Of a DNA stretch of 64,000 bases, positions 7,497 through 15,811 are shown in pieces. Origin of the DNA: Taklimakanibacter albus (GTDB lineage: Bacteria > Pseudomonadota > Alphaproteobacteria > Rhizobiales > Aestuariivirgaceae). Under the pieces are notes generated by a model that did not search any database, had not been told where the DNA came from, and saw only the letters and a list, made by a program, of their open reading frames with translations. The position numbers and the translations under genes are program-made. How positions within the stretch are numbered: position 1 is the first letter of the stretch; every line of letters begins with the position of its first letter. The stretch covers positions 248,001 to 312,000 of the forward strand of contig NZ_JAENHL010000006.1 of NCBI RefSeq assembly GCF_016595235.1. The letters are read 5' to 3'.

Positions 7497-7991
7497 ATGA
7501 GACAGGAAGCGCGGAACTGCCGCAAGCTGGAAGATTGCCCGCTCGGCACCATATGCTGCGCCGGCGAGCATGTGCCCTGCATCGACATGGGACGTATGCA
7601 TGCGGCGAAGCTTGATCTCTGCGCCGCACTCGAGGAGATCGCCGATAATTTGCCAGCGCGGGTCGATCGCTTCCGGTGTCTCTCCGTCGCCAGCAATCTC
7701 GTGCCGTTGCTGCGCGCCTGCCATCGTCTCGAGGAGGAAGCGGTCTTCCCCGCTTTCGCGGCACAACGTGACGAGGCGGCGGTCATCGCCCGGCTCAAGA
7801 CCGAGCATCTCGAGGATGAATGCGCTGCCGAGGATCTGACTGAAATGCTGCTCGCCGTCGGCCATGGCGAAGCCGTCGCCAATCCGGAGGCCTTCGGCTA
7901 CATGCTGCGCGCCTTCTTCGAAGCGGCGCGCCGACATATCGCCTTTGAACGCGATCATATCCTGGCCGCCATCCGCCCCGCCGAGTCTTAG
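7497..7991 (+). CDS. Hemerythrin HHE-domain protein with Cys-rich N-terminus
   Basis: A 164-residue cytoplasmic protein. A four-helix hemerythrin-like fold is indicated by H35, H76 with E80 (HRLEE), H104 (HLEDE) and H147 with nearby E151 and H154, the ligands of a di-iron site. Such proteins bind O2 or NO, or help Fe-S cluster repair. Unusually, the first 28 residues contain five cysteines (C8, C14, C20, C21, C28) that are not part of the hemerythrin fold. An FNR-like box lies upstream and the fnrL gene is convergent downstream, pointing to a role under low oxygen or nitrosative stress. Its TAG stop falls in the terminal repeat of a palindromic element. Confidence 0.85.
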   Translation: MRQEARNCRKLEDCPLGTICCAGEHVPCIDMGRMHAAKLDLCAALEEIADNLPARVDRFRCLSVASNLVPLLRACHRLEEEAVFPAFAAQRDEAAVIARLKTEHLEDECAAEDLTEMLLAVGHGEAVANPEAFGYMLRAFFEAARRHIAFERDHILAAIRPAES

Positions 7992-8113
7992 AGCCCTTCC
8001 CGTTTTGATCGAATCGTTCCGATTCGATCAAAACGGGTAAAAAGCTCGAAGACATATGATCTGGAGCGCTTCTTTATCGCCAAAGTCGAGCAACTTTGGC
8101 GGGAGGCGCTCTA
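7989..8113. repeat. Palindromic intergenic element with TAGAGC/GCTCTA ends
   Basis: The 125-base element starts with TAGAGC and ends with GCTCTA. Inside are a perfect 18-base inverted repeat (7999-8016 and 8020-8037, arm CCCGTTTTGATCGAATCG, 3-base loop) and a second hairpin (CGCCAAAG 8078-8085 with CTTTGGCG 8094-8101). Its ends supply the TAG stop codons of both convergent flanking genes. It probably also acts as a bidirectional transcription terminator. Similar palindromes are common in Hyphomicrobiales genomes. Confidence 0.8.
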
Positions 8114-8830
8114 GTCGCCAGCCTGCGCCGTCAGCCGGTCCAGATTTTCGACCGTCACATGACGGGTGCCTTCGATGCGGATCACACCTTCGGTTCTGAG
8201 CCGCGTCAGCTGGCGGCTGACGGTCTCGATGGTAAGGCCGAGAAAGTCGGCGATTTCGCTGCGCGACAACGGCAGGTCGAAAGTGCTGCCGCTTGCCGAG
8301 GCCTGAGTGGGATGGACGTTGCGGGCGATCATGAGAAGGAAGCTCGCCACCTTTTCGGCCGCCGTCTTGCGGCCGAGCGTCACCATCCAGTCGCGCGCCT
8401 GGTCGAGCTCCTTGAGCGTCTGCTGGAGGAGGCGATGTTCGAAATCCGGCTGCTCCACCATCATGCGCTCGACCGCCTGGCGCGGGAAAGAGCACAGATC
8501 GACCTGGGTCGCGGCTTCCGCGGTGACGGCGCTTTCGGTGCGGAATGGGCGACCGACGAAATCGGGCGCAAATTGCAGGCCGACGATCTGCTGGCGCCCA
8601 TCGGCCAGGGTCTTGCTCAGCTTCACCACCCCCGACATCACATTGGAATAGCGCTCGACATGCTCGGCGTCGGCCACCAGCTCTTCGCCTTGCGGCGCCT
8701 TGTGCTTCACCGACGACTTGGCGAGCGCCACGAGCTGCTCGGACGTAAGCGCACCGCACACACCGCGATGCCGCGCCTCGCAGGCGACGCAGAGGACCGG
8801 AATGCCGGAATTATGGATGTCTTTCCGCAA
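8111..8830 (-). CDS. fnrL: FnrL-type Crp/Fnr regulator with [4Fe-4S] cysteines
   Basis: A 239-residue Crp/Fnr protein. N-terminal C14-X2-C17-X7-C25 plus the central C113 match the four ligands of the oxygen-labile [4Fe-4S] cluster of Fnr/FnrN/FnrL proteins. A cyclic-nucleotide-like beta-barrel follows, then a helix-turn-helix SRSEIADFLGLTIETVSRQL whose E-x-x-S-R recognition pattern predicts binding to TTGAT-N4-ATCAA. It should activate micro-aerobic or anaerobic genes when the cluster is intact. The start is a TTG at 8830 with GAGG upstream; no in-frame ATG is nearby. It converges on the hemerythrin gene, whose promoter carries a matching box. Confidence 0.88.
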   Translation of the reverse strand: MRKDIHNSGIPVLCVACEARHRGVCGALTSEQLVALAKSSVKHKAPQGEELVADAEHVERYSNVMSGVVKLSKTLADGRQQIVGLQFAPDFVGRPFRTESAVTAEAATQVDLCSFPRQAVERMMVEQPDFEHRLLQQTLKELDQARDWMVTLGRKTAAEKVASFLLMIARNVHPTQASASGSTFDLPLSRSEIADFLGLTIETVSRQLTRLRTEGVIRIEGTRHVTVENLDRLTAQAGD

Positions 8831-8910
8831 CGAAACCTCGATGATTGGCGACGGTTTCGTCCTATCATCATGTCCGGCAGGGGACCACGTGACCTTTTGC
8901 GCCTGTGACT

Positions 8911-9750
8911 CTAGCTTTTTGCCAAAACGTCGAGACCGCTGCGCCAGCGCCGGCCGCCGGAGATCTGCCGGCCGTCGGTGAGCGTCACGGTGAAGTCGCC
9001 ACTGTCATTGGTCTCTGTCGCGGTGACGTGTTTGACATTCACCAGACGTGAGCGGTGGATGCGCACGAAATAGCGGTCGGCCAGCTCCTTTTCGAGGGCC
9101 GTTAAGGTCTGCCGGCGCAACAGACTACGGTCGGTGAGATGCAACTCGACATAATTGCCGGCGGCTTCCGCCCACAGAATATCGTTTGTCGCGAGCCAGT
9201 AGCGTTTGGCGCCGTCACGGATCTCCAGTCGAGATGGCGTCTCAGGCGAGGAAACCGGAGGCGACGTCCTGTCGAACACGATCTTGAGGAGCCATGCACC
9301 GACGACCAAACCGACATAGGTGAGGCTGTCCTTGCGGCCTTCATAGAGGAGACGGGTGAGGAACGGCTCGCCATCCAGGTGATAGGCGCCGCCGAACAAC
9401 GGATAGAGTGCAAATCTGGCGAGCATCATCCCGGCTATGTGCAGGAGGCTGAAGCCGATCGCCCCGGCGGCATGGCCGAGCAGAACCAGCCCCCATCCGA
9501 TGCGGCGTGGATCGAGCCTGACGGCCCAGCGCAGAAGCAGCGGGGTGAGGGCGAAGACGGTCGCGACGCTGGTGGCTTCATCGATCGCCAAGGGCCAGAG
9601 CGGCGTGGAAGAGGCTTCGCGGCCCGCTTCCATCCAGAACGAGGTGGCGCCGACCGCGGCGATCGCCGCGAGCATCAGCGCATAACAAAGCCATAGCCAT
9701 CGGGGGAACCGGAAGGTTCTTTCAGGCTGCTCAACGGTCTCTGCCGTCAT
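8911..9750 (-). CDS. Membrane-bound LytTR transcriptional regulator
   Basis: A 279-residue protein with about four TM helices in the N-terminal 165 residues and a C-terminal LytTR DNA-binding domain (about 185-279). The LytTR region shows RYWLATNDILWAEAAGNYV and the typical VRIHRSRLVNVKHV. No receiver or kinase domain is present, so the membrane domain itself probably senses the signal and presents the DNA-binding domain at the membrane. It is encoded near fnrL on the same strand but is separated from it by 80 bases, and it is divergent from the exported flavoenzyme gene about 200 bases away. Target genes are unknown. Confidence 0.85.
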   Translation of the reverse strand: MTAETVEQPERTFRFPRWLWLCYALMLAAIAAVGATSFWMEAGREASSTPLWPLAIDEATSVATVFALTPLLLRWAVRLDPRRIGWGLVLLGHAAGAIGFSLLHIAGMMLARFALYPLFGGAYHLDGEPFLTRLLYEGRKDSLTYVGLVVGAWLLKIVFDRTSPPVSSPETPSRLEIRDGAKRYWLATNDILWAEAAGNYVELHLTDRSLLRRQTLTALEKELADRYFVRIHRSRLVNVKHVTATETNDSGDFTVTLTDGRQISGGRRWRSGLDVLAKS

Positions 9751-9947
9751 GGGGCGCCGCCGCTCGTGGCGCAGGGCCCGCCATTCGTCCCTTCAGGCTT
9801 TCTGAAAGGTCCGCGCCGGCTCACAGGGACATCATCAATCGTGCCACAGGAGGGTCTCATGGCCAGAACCTTGAACACCATACCGTCTGCTGTGGCCCGC
9901 TGCTGTAGCATGGTAGCGGCGTCTTGTCCCATCGTGGTGAGGGACTG

Positions 9948-11738
9948 ATGAAACGGCGGTTATTTCTGAGTGCAGCGCTGGCCTGTTTGTCCGGCGTCCT
10001 GCCGCGCTGGTCCTCCGCCGCAAGCCAGCCACTGTCGCGCGTCCGTCCCGGCGCGCCGGGCTGGCCGTCGCGTGTGGATTGGGAAGGCTTGCGCGCTTTG
10101 GTGAAGGACCGGCTGATCGCGGTTGCGTCTCCGATCACGCCTTGCATCGGCTCGACGGATCGTTCGAGGACGGCAGCCGTCTTCGCCCGGCTGCGCAATC
10201 CGTATTACCTCGGTGACGAAGCGGGCTTGACCCAGGCGCTGGGCTGGGTCGATGCCTGGACCTCGCGGCCAAGTGTCTATGCGGTGGCGGCCGAGACCGC
10301 AGCCGATGTCGCAACGGCAGTCAATTTCGCCCGCGCGCATCGATTGCGGCTCGTCGTCAAAGGTGGTGGCCACAGCTATCACGGCGCATCGAGCGCCGCC
10401 GACTCGCTCCTCATCTGGACGCGCCGTTTGAACGCCATCACCGTCCACGACGCTTTTGTGGCGCAAGACTGTTCCACTCCTCAGACGGCAGTGTCGATCG
10501 GGGCGGGCGCCTTGTGGGGACAGGCCTATGACACGGTGGCGCGCGGGGCCGGGCGTTATGTCCAGGGCGGCGGCTGTCTCACTGTCGGTGTGGCGGGGCT
10601 CGTCCAGGGCGGTGGTTTCGGACCGTTTTCAAAAACCTATGGCTTGGCGGCAGCGAGCCTGATCGAGGTCCAGATCGTGACTGCCGACGGCGAGATCCGG
10701 ATCGCCAATGCCTGCACCAACGCCGACCTCTTCTGGGCCATCAAGGGCGGGGGCGGTGGAAGCTTCGGCGTGGTGACGCGGCTGACCTTGCGCACGCATG
10801 ACTTTCCGGCCTTCTTTGGTGGCGTCTTCGCCACCATCAAGGCGTCATCGGCGGAGGCTTTCCGCCGCCTGATCGACAGGACCGTTTCCTTCTATGCCGA
10901 GGCGCTTTTCAATCCGCAGTGGGGCGAGCAGATCAACTTCCGCCCCGGTCATGAGCTCGGCATCGCCATGGTCTTCCAGGGGCTGGAGCAGATGCAGGCG
11001 GAGGAACTGTGGCGGCCCTTCTTCGACTGGGTGAAGGCTTCGCCGCAGCATTATGCATTTGCGCAGGAACCCGCCATTCTCGCCGCACCGGCGCGTGATT
11101 TCTGGAGTCCGGCTTTTCTCAAGAGCCTGCCAGGTCTCGTCATGGAGGACGACAGGGCGGGCGCGCCTGAAGGAAATCTGTTCTGGGCCAGCAACAGAGA
11201 AGAGGCGGGACAGGTCTTTCATGGCTACCAGTCACGCTGGCTTTCGGCTTCGCTGCTTGCCGGCGATCGGCAGTCGCCTCTCGCCGAGGCCTTGTTCCGC
11301 GCATCGCGGCATTGGAACATTTCGCTTCATTTCAACAAGGGATTGGCAGGAGCGCCATCCGAGGCAATTGCCGCAGCGCGTGACACCGCGATGAATCCCC
11401 AAGTTCTCGACGCTTTCGCTTTGGCTATCTCGGGGGCCGCAAGACCACCGGCCTATCCCGGCGTGCCAGGTTATGAGCCTGACGTCGCCACGGCCCGCCG
11501 GGAGGCGGAAGCCGTGAAGAAGGCGATGCAGGAGCTGCGGGAGCTGGCGCCCGAGGCCGGCTCCTATGTATCGGAAAGCGACTTTTTCGAGGAGCATTGG
11601 CAGAAGGCTTTCTGGGGCAACAATTATGACAGGCTGCTGCAGGTGAAGAACCGGTACGATCCCGATGGGCTTTTTGTCGTCCATCACGGCGTCGGCAGCG
11701 AAGTGTGGAGCGCCGATGGCTTCACCCGATCGGACTGA
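9948..11738 (+). CDS. Exported FAD-binding BBE-like oxidoreductase
   Basis: A 596-residue protein. MKRRLFLSAALACLSG has the RRxFL pattern of a Tat signal, fitting a cofactor-loaded enzyme exported folded. The FAD-binding PCMH-type domain contains VVKGGGHSYHGASSA with H142 in the position that carries covalent flavin in many members, then GGGFG-F-KTYGLAA. The C-terminus has a berberine-bridge motif, KNRYDPDGLFVVHHG. Such enzymes oxidise sugars, alcohols or alkaloid-like substrates with O2. The start at 9948 with GAGGGA upstream fits the signal better than the ATG at 9924. No obvious partner gene is adjacent, and the substrate is unknown. Confidence 0.83.
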   Translation: MKRRLFLSAALACLSGVLPRWSSAASQPLSRVRPGAPGWPSRVDWEGLRALVKDRLIAVASPITPCIGSTDRSRTAAVFARLRNPYYLGDEAGLTQALGWVDAWTSRPSVYAVAAETAADVATAVNFARAHRLRLVVKGGGHSYHGASSAADSLLIWTRRLNAITVHDAFVAQDCSTPQTAVSIGAGALWGQAYDTVARGAGRYVQGGGCLTVGVAGLVQGGGFGPFSKTYGLAAASLIEVQIVTADGEIRIANACTNADLFWAIKGGGGGSFGVVTRLTLRTHDFPAFFGGVFATIKASSAEAFRRLIDRTVSFYAEALFNPQWGEQINFRPGHELGIAMVFQGLEQMQAEELWRPFFDWVKASPQHYAFAQEPAILAAPARDFWSPAFLKSLPGLVMEDDRAGAPEGNLFWASNREEAGQVFHGYQSRWLSASLLAGDRQSPLAEALFRASRHWNISLHFNKGLAGAPSEAIAAARDTAMNPQVLDAFALAISGAARPPAYPGVPGYEPDVATARREAEAVKKAMQELRELAPEAGSYVSESDFFEEHWQKAFWGNNYDRLLQVKNRYDPDGLFVVHHGVGSEVWSADGFTRSD

Positions 11739-11777
11739 TGCCGTATAGACCGGCCCCTCATAGGGGCTGACGATTTC

Positions 11778-12383
11778 ATGAATTCTCAAACACCGCTGGC
11801 GCATGATGCGTGGTGCGCATGGCATCCGACCGAGCTTGCCCGCCGGCTGAGCGGCATCGCGCGGCCATGGTGCATAGCGGGCGGGTGGGCTCTCGACCTT
11901 TGGCATGGCCACCAGACCCGTGATCACGAGGATCTTGAATTCACGATCCTGCGTGAGGACGTGGCCGCCTTCCGCCAGGTCCTGACCGGCATGGATTTCT
12001 ACACGGCCGGAGATGGTATCGTTGAGCCTCTGCCGGCCGGCGCGGAACCGCCGGCGGCCATCTGGCAGATCTGGTGCCAGGACCGCGCGGCGCGGTGCTG
12101 GCGGGTCGACATGATGATCGAGCCGGGAACACCGGATATGTGGAAGTACAAAAGAAATCCGGCCATCATGCGACCGCGCGGCGAAATGGTCGGCATGACC
12201 GGGGACGGGCTGCCTTATCTGAAGCCGGCGGCGGTGCTGCTGTTCAAGGCGAAGCACAAACGCGGCAAGGACGAGACCGACTTCATGAATGCCCTGCCGA
12301 AGCTGGTCCGCGCCGAGCGGGATTGGCTCAAGGCATGCTTGGCGGCCGCCCATCCCGGACATGACTGGCTGCAAATGCTCTGA
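11778..12383 (+). CDS. Nucleotidyltransferase-like protein (ANT(2'')/LinB-type fold)
   Basis: A 201-residue protein. The motif CIAGGWALDLWHG followed by TRDHEDLEF is the GGWA-D ... R-H-D-E pattern of the aminoglycoside/lincosamide nucleotidyltransferase-like superfamily, with the acidic residues expected to bind Mg-ATP. A region with RVDMMIEP supplies a likely third acidic residue. Many chromosomal members have no proven role in drug resistance, and this gene stands alone without mobile elements, so a housekeeping or unknown role is as likely. It lies 39 bases after the flavoenzyme gene, with no close ribosome site visible. Confidence 0.72.
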   Translation: MNSQTPLAHDAWCAWHPTELARRLSGIARPWCIAGGWALDLWHGHQTRDHEDLEFTILREDVAAFRQVLTGMDFYTAGDGIVEPLPAGAEPPAAIWQIWCQDRAARCWRVDMMIEPGTPDMWKYKRNPAIMRPRGEMVGMTGDGLPYLKPAAVLLFKAKHKRGKDETDFMNALPKLVRAERDWLKACLAAAHPGHDWLQML

Positions 12384-12448
12384 CCAAAGCGTGATTCACA
12401 TCGGCAAGCCCAGCTGGTAGTCTGCACCCTCAATATCAGGATGGCGTC

Positions 12449-13642
12449 ATGACTCGATTTCTACCCCGCTTGATCGGCACCTGTGCTGTCGCGCTGGCGA
12501 CAGGCTTTCTGGCGAGCCCTGCCTGGGCCTCGTTCGAAGCCTGTGTCAAAGGTGTGCGCGCCGAAGTACTGAAGGCCGGCATCAAGCCCGACATCGTCAA
12601 TGCCGCCTTCAAAGGTATCGCTTTCGACGAGAAGGCGGTGCGCTTCTCAAGGACCCAGCCCGAATATCGTCTCGCCATCTGGGATTACATGGCCTTCCTG
12701 GTCGACGAGGCGCGGCTTGTCGATGGGGCCAAGATGATGCGTACTCATGACAAGACCTTGCGTTCGGTCGAGCGGGCCTATGGCGTCAACCGCTTCATTC
12801 TGGCGGCGCTGTGGGGCATCGAGAGCAACTACGGCCGCGAGAAGGGTGATTTCTTCCTGCCGCATGCGCTGCCCAATGTCGCGTGTGGCGGCAAGAAGCC
12901 GGCCGTGTTCAAGGCTGAGCTCATCCAGGCCCTGCGTATCGTCCAGGCCGGCGACATCAGGCTGGCCGATCTCACCGGCTCCTGGGCCGGCGCATTCGGC
13001 CAGACGCAGTTCATGCCGTCGACCTATCGCCGCCTTGCCGTCGATTTCGACGGCGACGGCCGCCGCGACACCATCCACTCGGTTCCCGATTCGCTCGCTT
13101 CCGCCGCCAATTTCCTCGATAAGGCCGGCTGGCAGTCGGGTCTCCCCTGGGGCTTCGAGGTGAAGGTGCCGGCCTCCTACAAGGGACCGGTCGGCCGCTC
13201 GCGCAAGGCGCCGGCCTCGGCCTGGGTCAAGCAGGGCATCACCCGCGCCGATGGCACGGCACTGCCGTCCGGCGGCTCCTATGGACTCATCCGGCCGGCG
13301 GGGCCGTCAGGCCCTTCCTTCCTCGTATCGCGCAACTTCGATGCGCTCTTCTCCTACAATGCGGCGGAGTCCTACGCACTGGCGATCGGCTACCTATCCG
13401 ACCGCCTGGCCGGCAAGGCTGCGCTCAAGACGCCCTGGCCGACCGATGATCCGGGCCTGAGCCGGGCCGAGCGCAAGCGTCTGCAGGAATTGCTGATCCA
13501 GCGTGGTTATTATGAGGGCGAGGCGGACGGCCGTATCGGCCCGATCACCGTCGCGGCAATCAAGGAAGCGCAGAAGAAGGCCGGCATGAAACCCAATGGC
13601 CGGCCGAGCAAACGCATCCTGAAGGCGCTCGCCGGGAACTGA
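12449..13642 (+). CDS. MltB-family lytic murein transglycosylase with PG-binding domain
   Basis: A 397-residue envelope enzyme that cleaves glycan strands to 1,6-anhydro-muropeptides. It has a Sec-type signal peptide (residues 1-27, cleavage after PAWA), a transglycosylase domain with the catalytic E125 in LWGIESNYG, the GSWAGAFGQTQFMPSTY substrate-binding signature, and FDGDGRRD. A C-terminal peptidoglycan-binding domain follows (about 330-397, LIQRGYYEGEADGRIGP). There is no lipobox, so it is soluble in the periplasm. Length and domain order match alphaproteobacterial MltB2/Slt-like proteins. Its stop abuts that of the convergent cupin gene (TGATCA). Confidence 0.92.
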   Translation: MTRFLPRLIGTCAVALATGFLASPAWASFEACVKGVRAEVLKAGIKPDIVNAAFKGIAFDEKAVRFSRTQPEYRLAIWDYMAFLVDEARLVDGAKMMRTHDKTLRSVERAYGVNRFILAALWGIESNYGREKGDFFLPHALPNVACGGKKPAVFKAELIQALRIVQAGDIRLADLTGSWAGAFGQTQFMPSTYRRLAVDFDGDGRRDTIHSVPDSLASAANFLDKAGWQSGLPWGFEVKVPASYKGPVGRSRKAPASAWVKQGITRADGTALPSGGSYGLIRPAGPSGPSFLVSRNFDALFSYNAAESYALAIGYLSDRLAGKAALKTPWPTDDPGLSRAERKRLQELLIQRGYYEGEADGRIGPITVAAIKEAQKKAGMKPNGRPSKRILKALAGN

Positions 13643-14071
13643 TCACGCCTTTGGTGGCGCTGGCACCAACCCGTGACGCAGCATGATCTCCTTGATGCGC
13701 TGCGGGTCGGGCGCGCCGGCGCTGAGAAGGGCGGCGATCTCGCGGAAATAGCCGGGACCGAGCACGCCAGGGGTGAGCACTGAAAGGCACGTGGCAGGTT
13801 CCTCGGTGACATTGTTGAAACCATGGACGACGCCGCGCTTGATGAAGAGCGTGTCGCCAGGCCCGACCGGGGAAGTCTTGCCGTCGACGGTAAAATGCAA
13901 GGTGCCGGAGAGACCGTAGACCGCTTCGTCCCAGCTCTCGTGATAATGCGGCACCGGGACGCGGCCTCTGGGCTGGACCGTCATGCGGAACATGTCGAGG
14001 CTGCCGGCCGTCGTTTCCTTGGTGTGGAAGAATTCGAGATTGATGCTGCCGAAGTTAATGACTTCATTCAT
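13643..14071 (-). CDS. Cupin domain protein
   Basis: A 142-residue single-domain cupin. The first cupin motif is visible as VPVPHYHESWDEAVYGLSG, giving two His and one Glu as metal ligands. The second is PGDTLFIKRGVVHGFNN. This predicts a small beta-barrel that binds a metal or small ligand, either as an enzyme or a sensor. The extra C-terminal helix region after residue 105 is seen in several cupin proteins of unknown role. It is divergent from the malic enzyme gene and ends against the lytic transglycosylase gene; neither neighbour suggests a substrate. Confidence 0.83.
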   Translation of the reverse strand: MNEVINFGSINLEFFHTKETTAGSLDMFRMTVQPRGRVPVPHYHESWDEAVYGLSGTLHFTVDGKTSPVGPGDTLFIKRGVVHGFNNVTEEPATCLSVLTPGVLGPGYFREIAALLSAGAPDPQRIKEIMLRHGLVPAPPKA

Positions 14072-14161
14072 TTGCCTGTCTCCGGCCCCCGCTATCTTTT
14101 ATATCTGGGACCGACGAGAATCGACAGGCCCTCTGCATCTGACCGTTCGGGGGAAAAGGAC

Positions 14162-15811
14162 ATGACCGCTAAACCGACACCGCTCACCAATCATCCGACC
14201 GGCGTGGCGCTGCTGCGCGATCCGGCGCTCAATCGCTCGACCGCCTTCACCGAGGCCGAGCGCGAGAAATTCGGGCTGGTCGGCCTACTGCCGGACCGGG
14301 TGGAGGATGAGGAGGTAAGGCTGCAGCGGGTCCTGGTTCAACTCGACTACAAGCCGACCGATCTCGAGCGGTATATCTTTCTGTCCTCGCTGCGTGACAA
14401 TGACGAGACGCTCTATTTCAAGGCGCTGATGTCCGACCCGGCGCGTTTCCTGCCGCTCGTCTACACGCCGACCGTCGGCGAGGCCTGCCAGAAATTCGAC
14501 CAGATCCTGCGCCGCCCGGCCGGTGTCTATCTGTCGATCACCCGCAAGGGTCAGCTGCGCGATCTCCTGCGCAACTGGCCGCATAAGGATGTGCGTTTCA
14601 TCGTCGTCACCGATGGCGAACGTATTCTGGGACTGGGCGATCTCGGCATCAACGGCATGGGCATCCCGATCGGCAAGCTGGCTCTTTATACGGCCTGCGC
14701 CGGCGTGCCGCCCAAGGTGACGCTGCCGATCACTCTCGATGTCGGCACCAACAATGAGGCGCTCATCAAGCATCCACTCTATCTCGGTTTGCGTCAGCCG
14801 CGGATCACTGGTGCTGAGTATGACGAATTCATCGACGAATTCATCATGGCGGTGCAGGACGTATTTCCACGTGCCTGCATCCAGTTTGAGGATTTCGCGC
14901 TGCCGCATGCGGCACCCATCTTGGCGCGCTATCGCGACAAGGTCTGTTGCTTCAACGACGACATACAGGGCACCGCCGCGGTGGCGCTCGCGGGCCTTAT
15001 CGCCGCCTCGAAGATCGTCGATGGCGCGCTCAAGGATCAGCGCTTTCTGTTTCTGGGCGCCGGCACGGCGGCGACCGGCATTGCCGCACTCCTCGCCAAG
15101 GCGCTCGAGCAGGATGGGCTTTCGGCGGCTGAAGCAAAGCGGCGCTGCTGGCTCTTCGATATTGGCGGCCTCATTCAGTCGAAGCGCGAGGGCCTCACAC
15201 TCTTCCAGCAACCCTTTGCCCATGAGCATGCGCCGCTCGACAATTTCACCGCCGCGATCGAGGTGCTGAAGCCCACCGCCATCATCGGCGTGTCGGGTGT
15301 CGGCAAGGCTTTCGACCGTACTGTCATCGAAACGATGGCGAAGCTCAACGAGCGGCCGATCATCTTTCCCTATTCCAACCCGACCTCGCATTCGGAATGT
15401 ACGGCGGAGGAGGCCTATCGCTGGACCGACGGCCGGGCCGTCTTTGCCAGCGGCAGCCCATTCCAGCCGGTCTATCTCGGCGACAAGACCTTCCTGCCGA
15501 GCCAGGGCAACAATGTTTATATCTTCCCGGCGGTCGGCATGGCGATCTACGCGACGGAGGCCGCGCGAGTCACCGACGAGATGTTCATTGTCGCGGCGCG
15601 CGCACTGGCCGAGCAGGTGACGCCGGCGCAGATCGCGACCGGTCTCATCTATCCGCCACAATCAATGATTCTCGATGTGTCGCTCAATGTCGCCCGTGCC
15701 GTGGCGCGTTACATCTTCGATCACGGGCTCGCAGGTGTGCCGACGCCCGATGATCTCGCCGCTTATATGGCTGAAAAGGTGTACCGGCCGGCCTATCGGC
15801 CGCTGGCGTGA
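14162..15811 (+). CDS. maeA: NAD-dependent malic enzyme
   Basis: A 549-residue enzyme that decarboxylates L-malate to pyruvate with reduction of NAD(P). The catalytic-Tyr motif LVYTPTVGEACQKF, the metal-binding FEDFALPHA and CCFNDDIQGTAAVALAG, and the nucleotide-binding LGAGTAATGIA are all intact. Length and N-terminus match the single-domain MaeA/SfcA group and not the larger phosphotransacetylase fusions usual in rhizobial DME/TME. ATG 14162 is chosen because the family N-terminus starts there, behind GGGGGAAAAGG; the frame is open further upstream but without similarity. The stop overlaps the GTG start of soxR, so the two are translationally coupled. Confidence 0.92.
   Translation: MTAKPTPLTNHPTGVALLRDPALNRSTAFTEAEREKFGLVGLLPDRVEDEEVRLQRVLVQLDYKPTDLERYIFLSSLRDNDETLYFKALMSDPARFLPLVYTPTVGEACQKFDQILRRPAGVYLSITRKGQLRDLLRNWPHKDVRFIVVTDGERILGLGDLGINGMGIPIGKLALYTACAGVPPKVTLPITLDVGTNNEALIKHPLYLGLRQPRITGAEYDEFIDEFIMAVQDVFPRACIQFEDFALPHAAPILARYRDKVCCFNDDIQGTAAVALAGLIAASKIVDGALKDQRFLFLGAGTAATGIAALLAKALEQDGLSAAEAKRRCWLFDIGGLIQSKREGLTLFQQPFAHEHAPLDNFTAAIEVLKPTAIIGVSGVGKAFDRTVIETMAKLNERPIIFPYSNPTSHSECTAEEAYRWTDGRAVFASGSPFQPVYLGDKTFLPSQGNNVYIFPAVGMAIYATEAARVTDEMFIVAARALAEQVTPAQIATGLIYPPQSMILDVSLNVARAVARYIFDHGLAGVPTPDDLAAYMAEKVYRPAYRPLA

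Noticed and set aside
11778-12383. Mobile aminoglycoside-resistance gene
   Set aside because: Only the fold motif is shared, and no integron, transposase or att-like repeat surrounds it.
14285-15661. 458-residue frame antisense to malic enzyme
   Set aside because: Malic enzyme is intact with all motifs; the antisense translation resembles no family.
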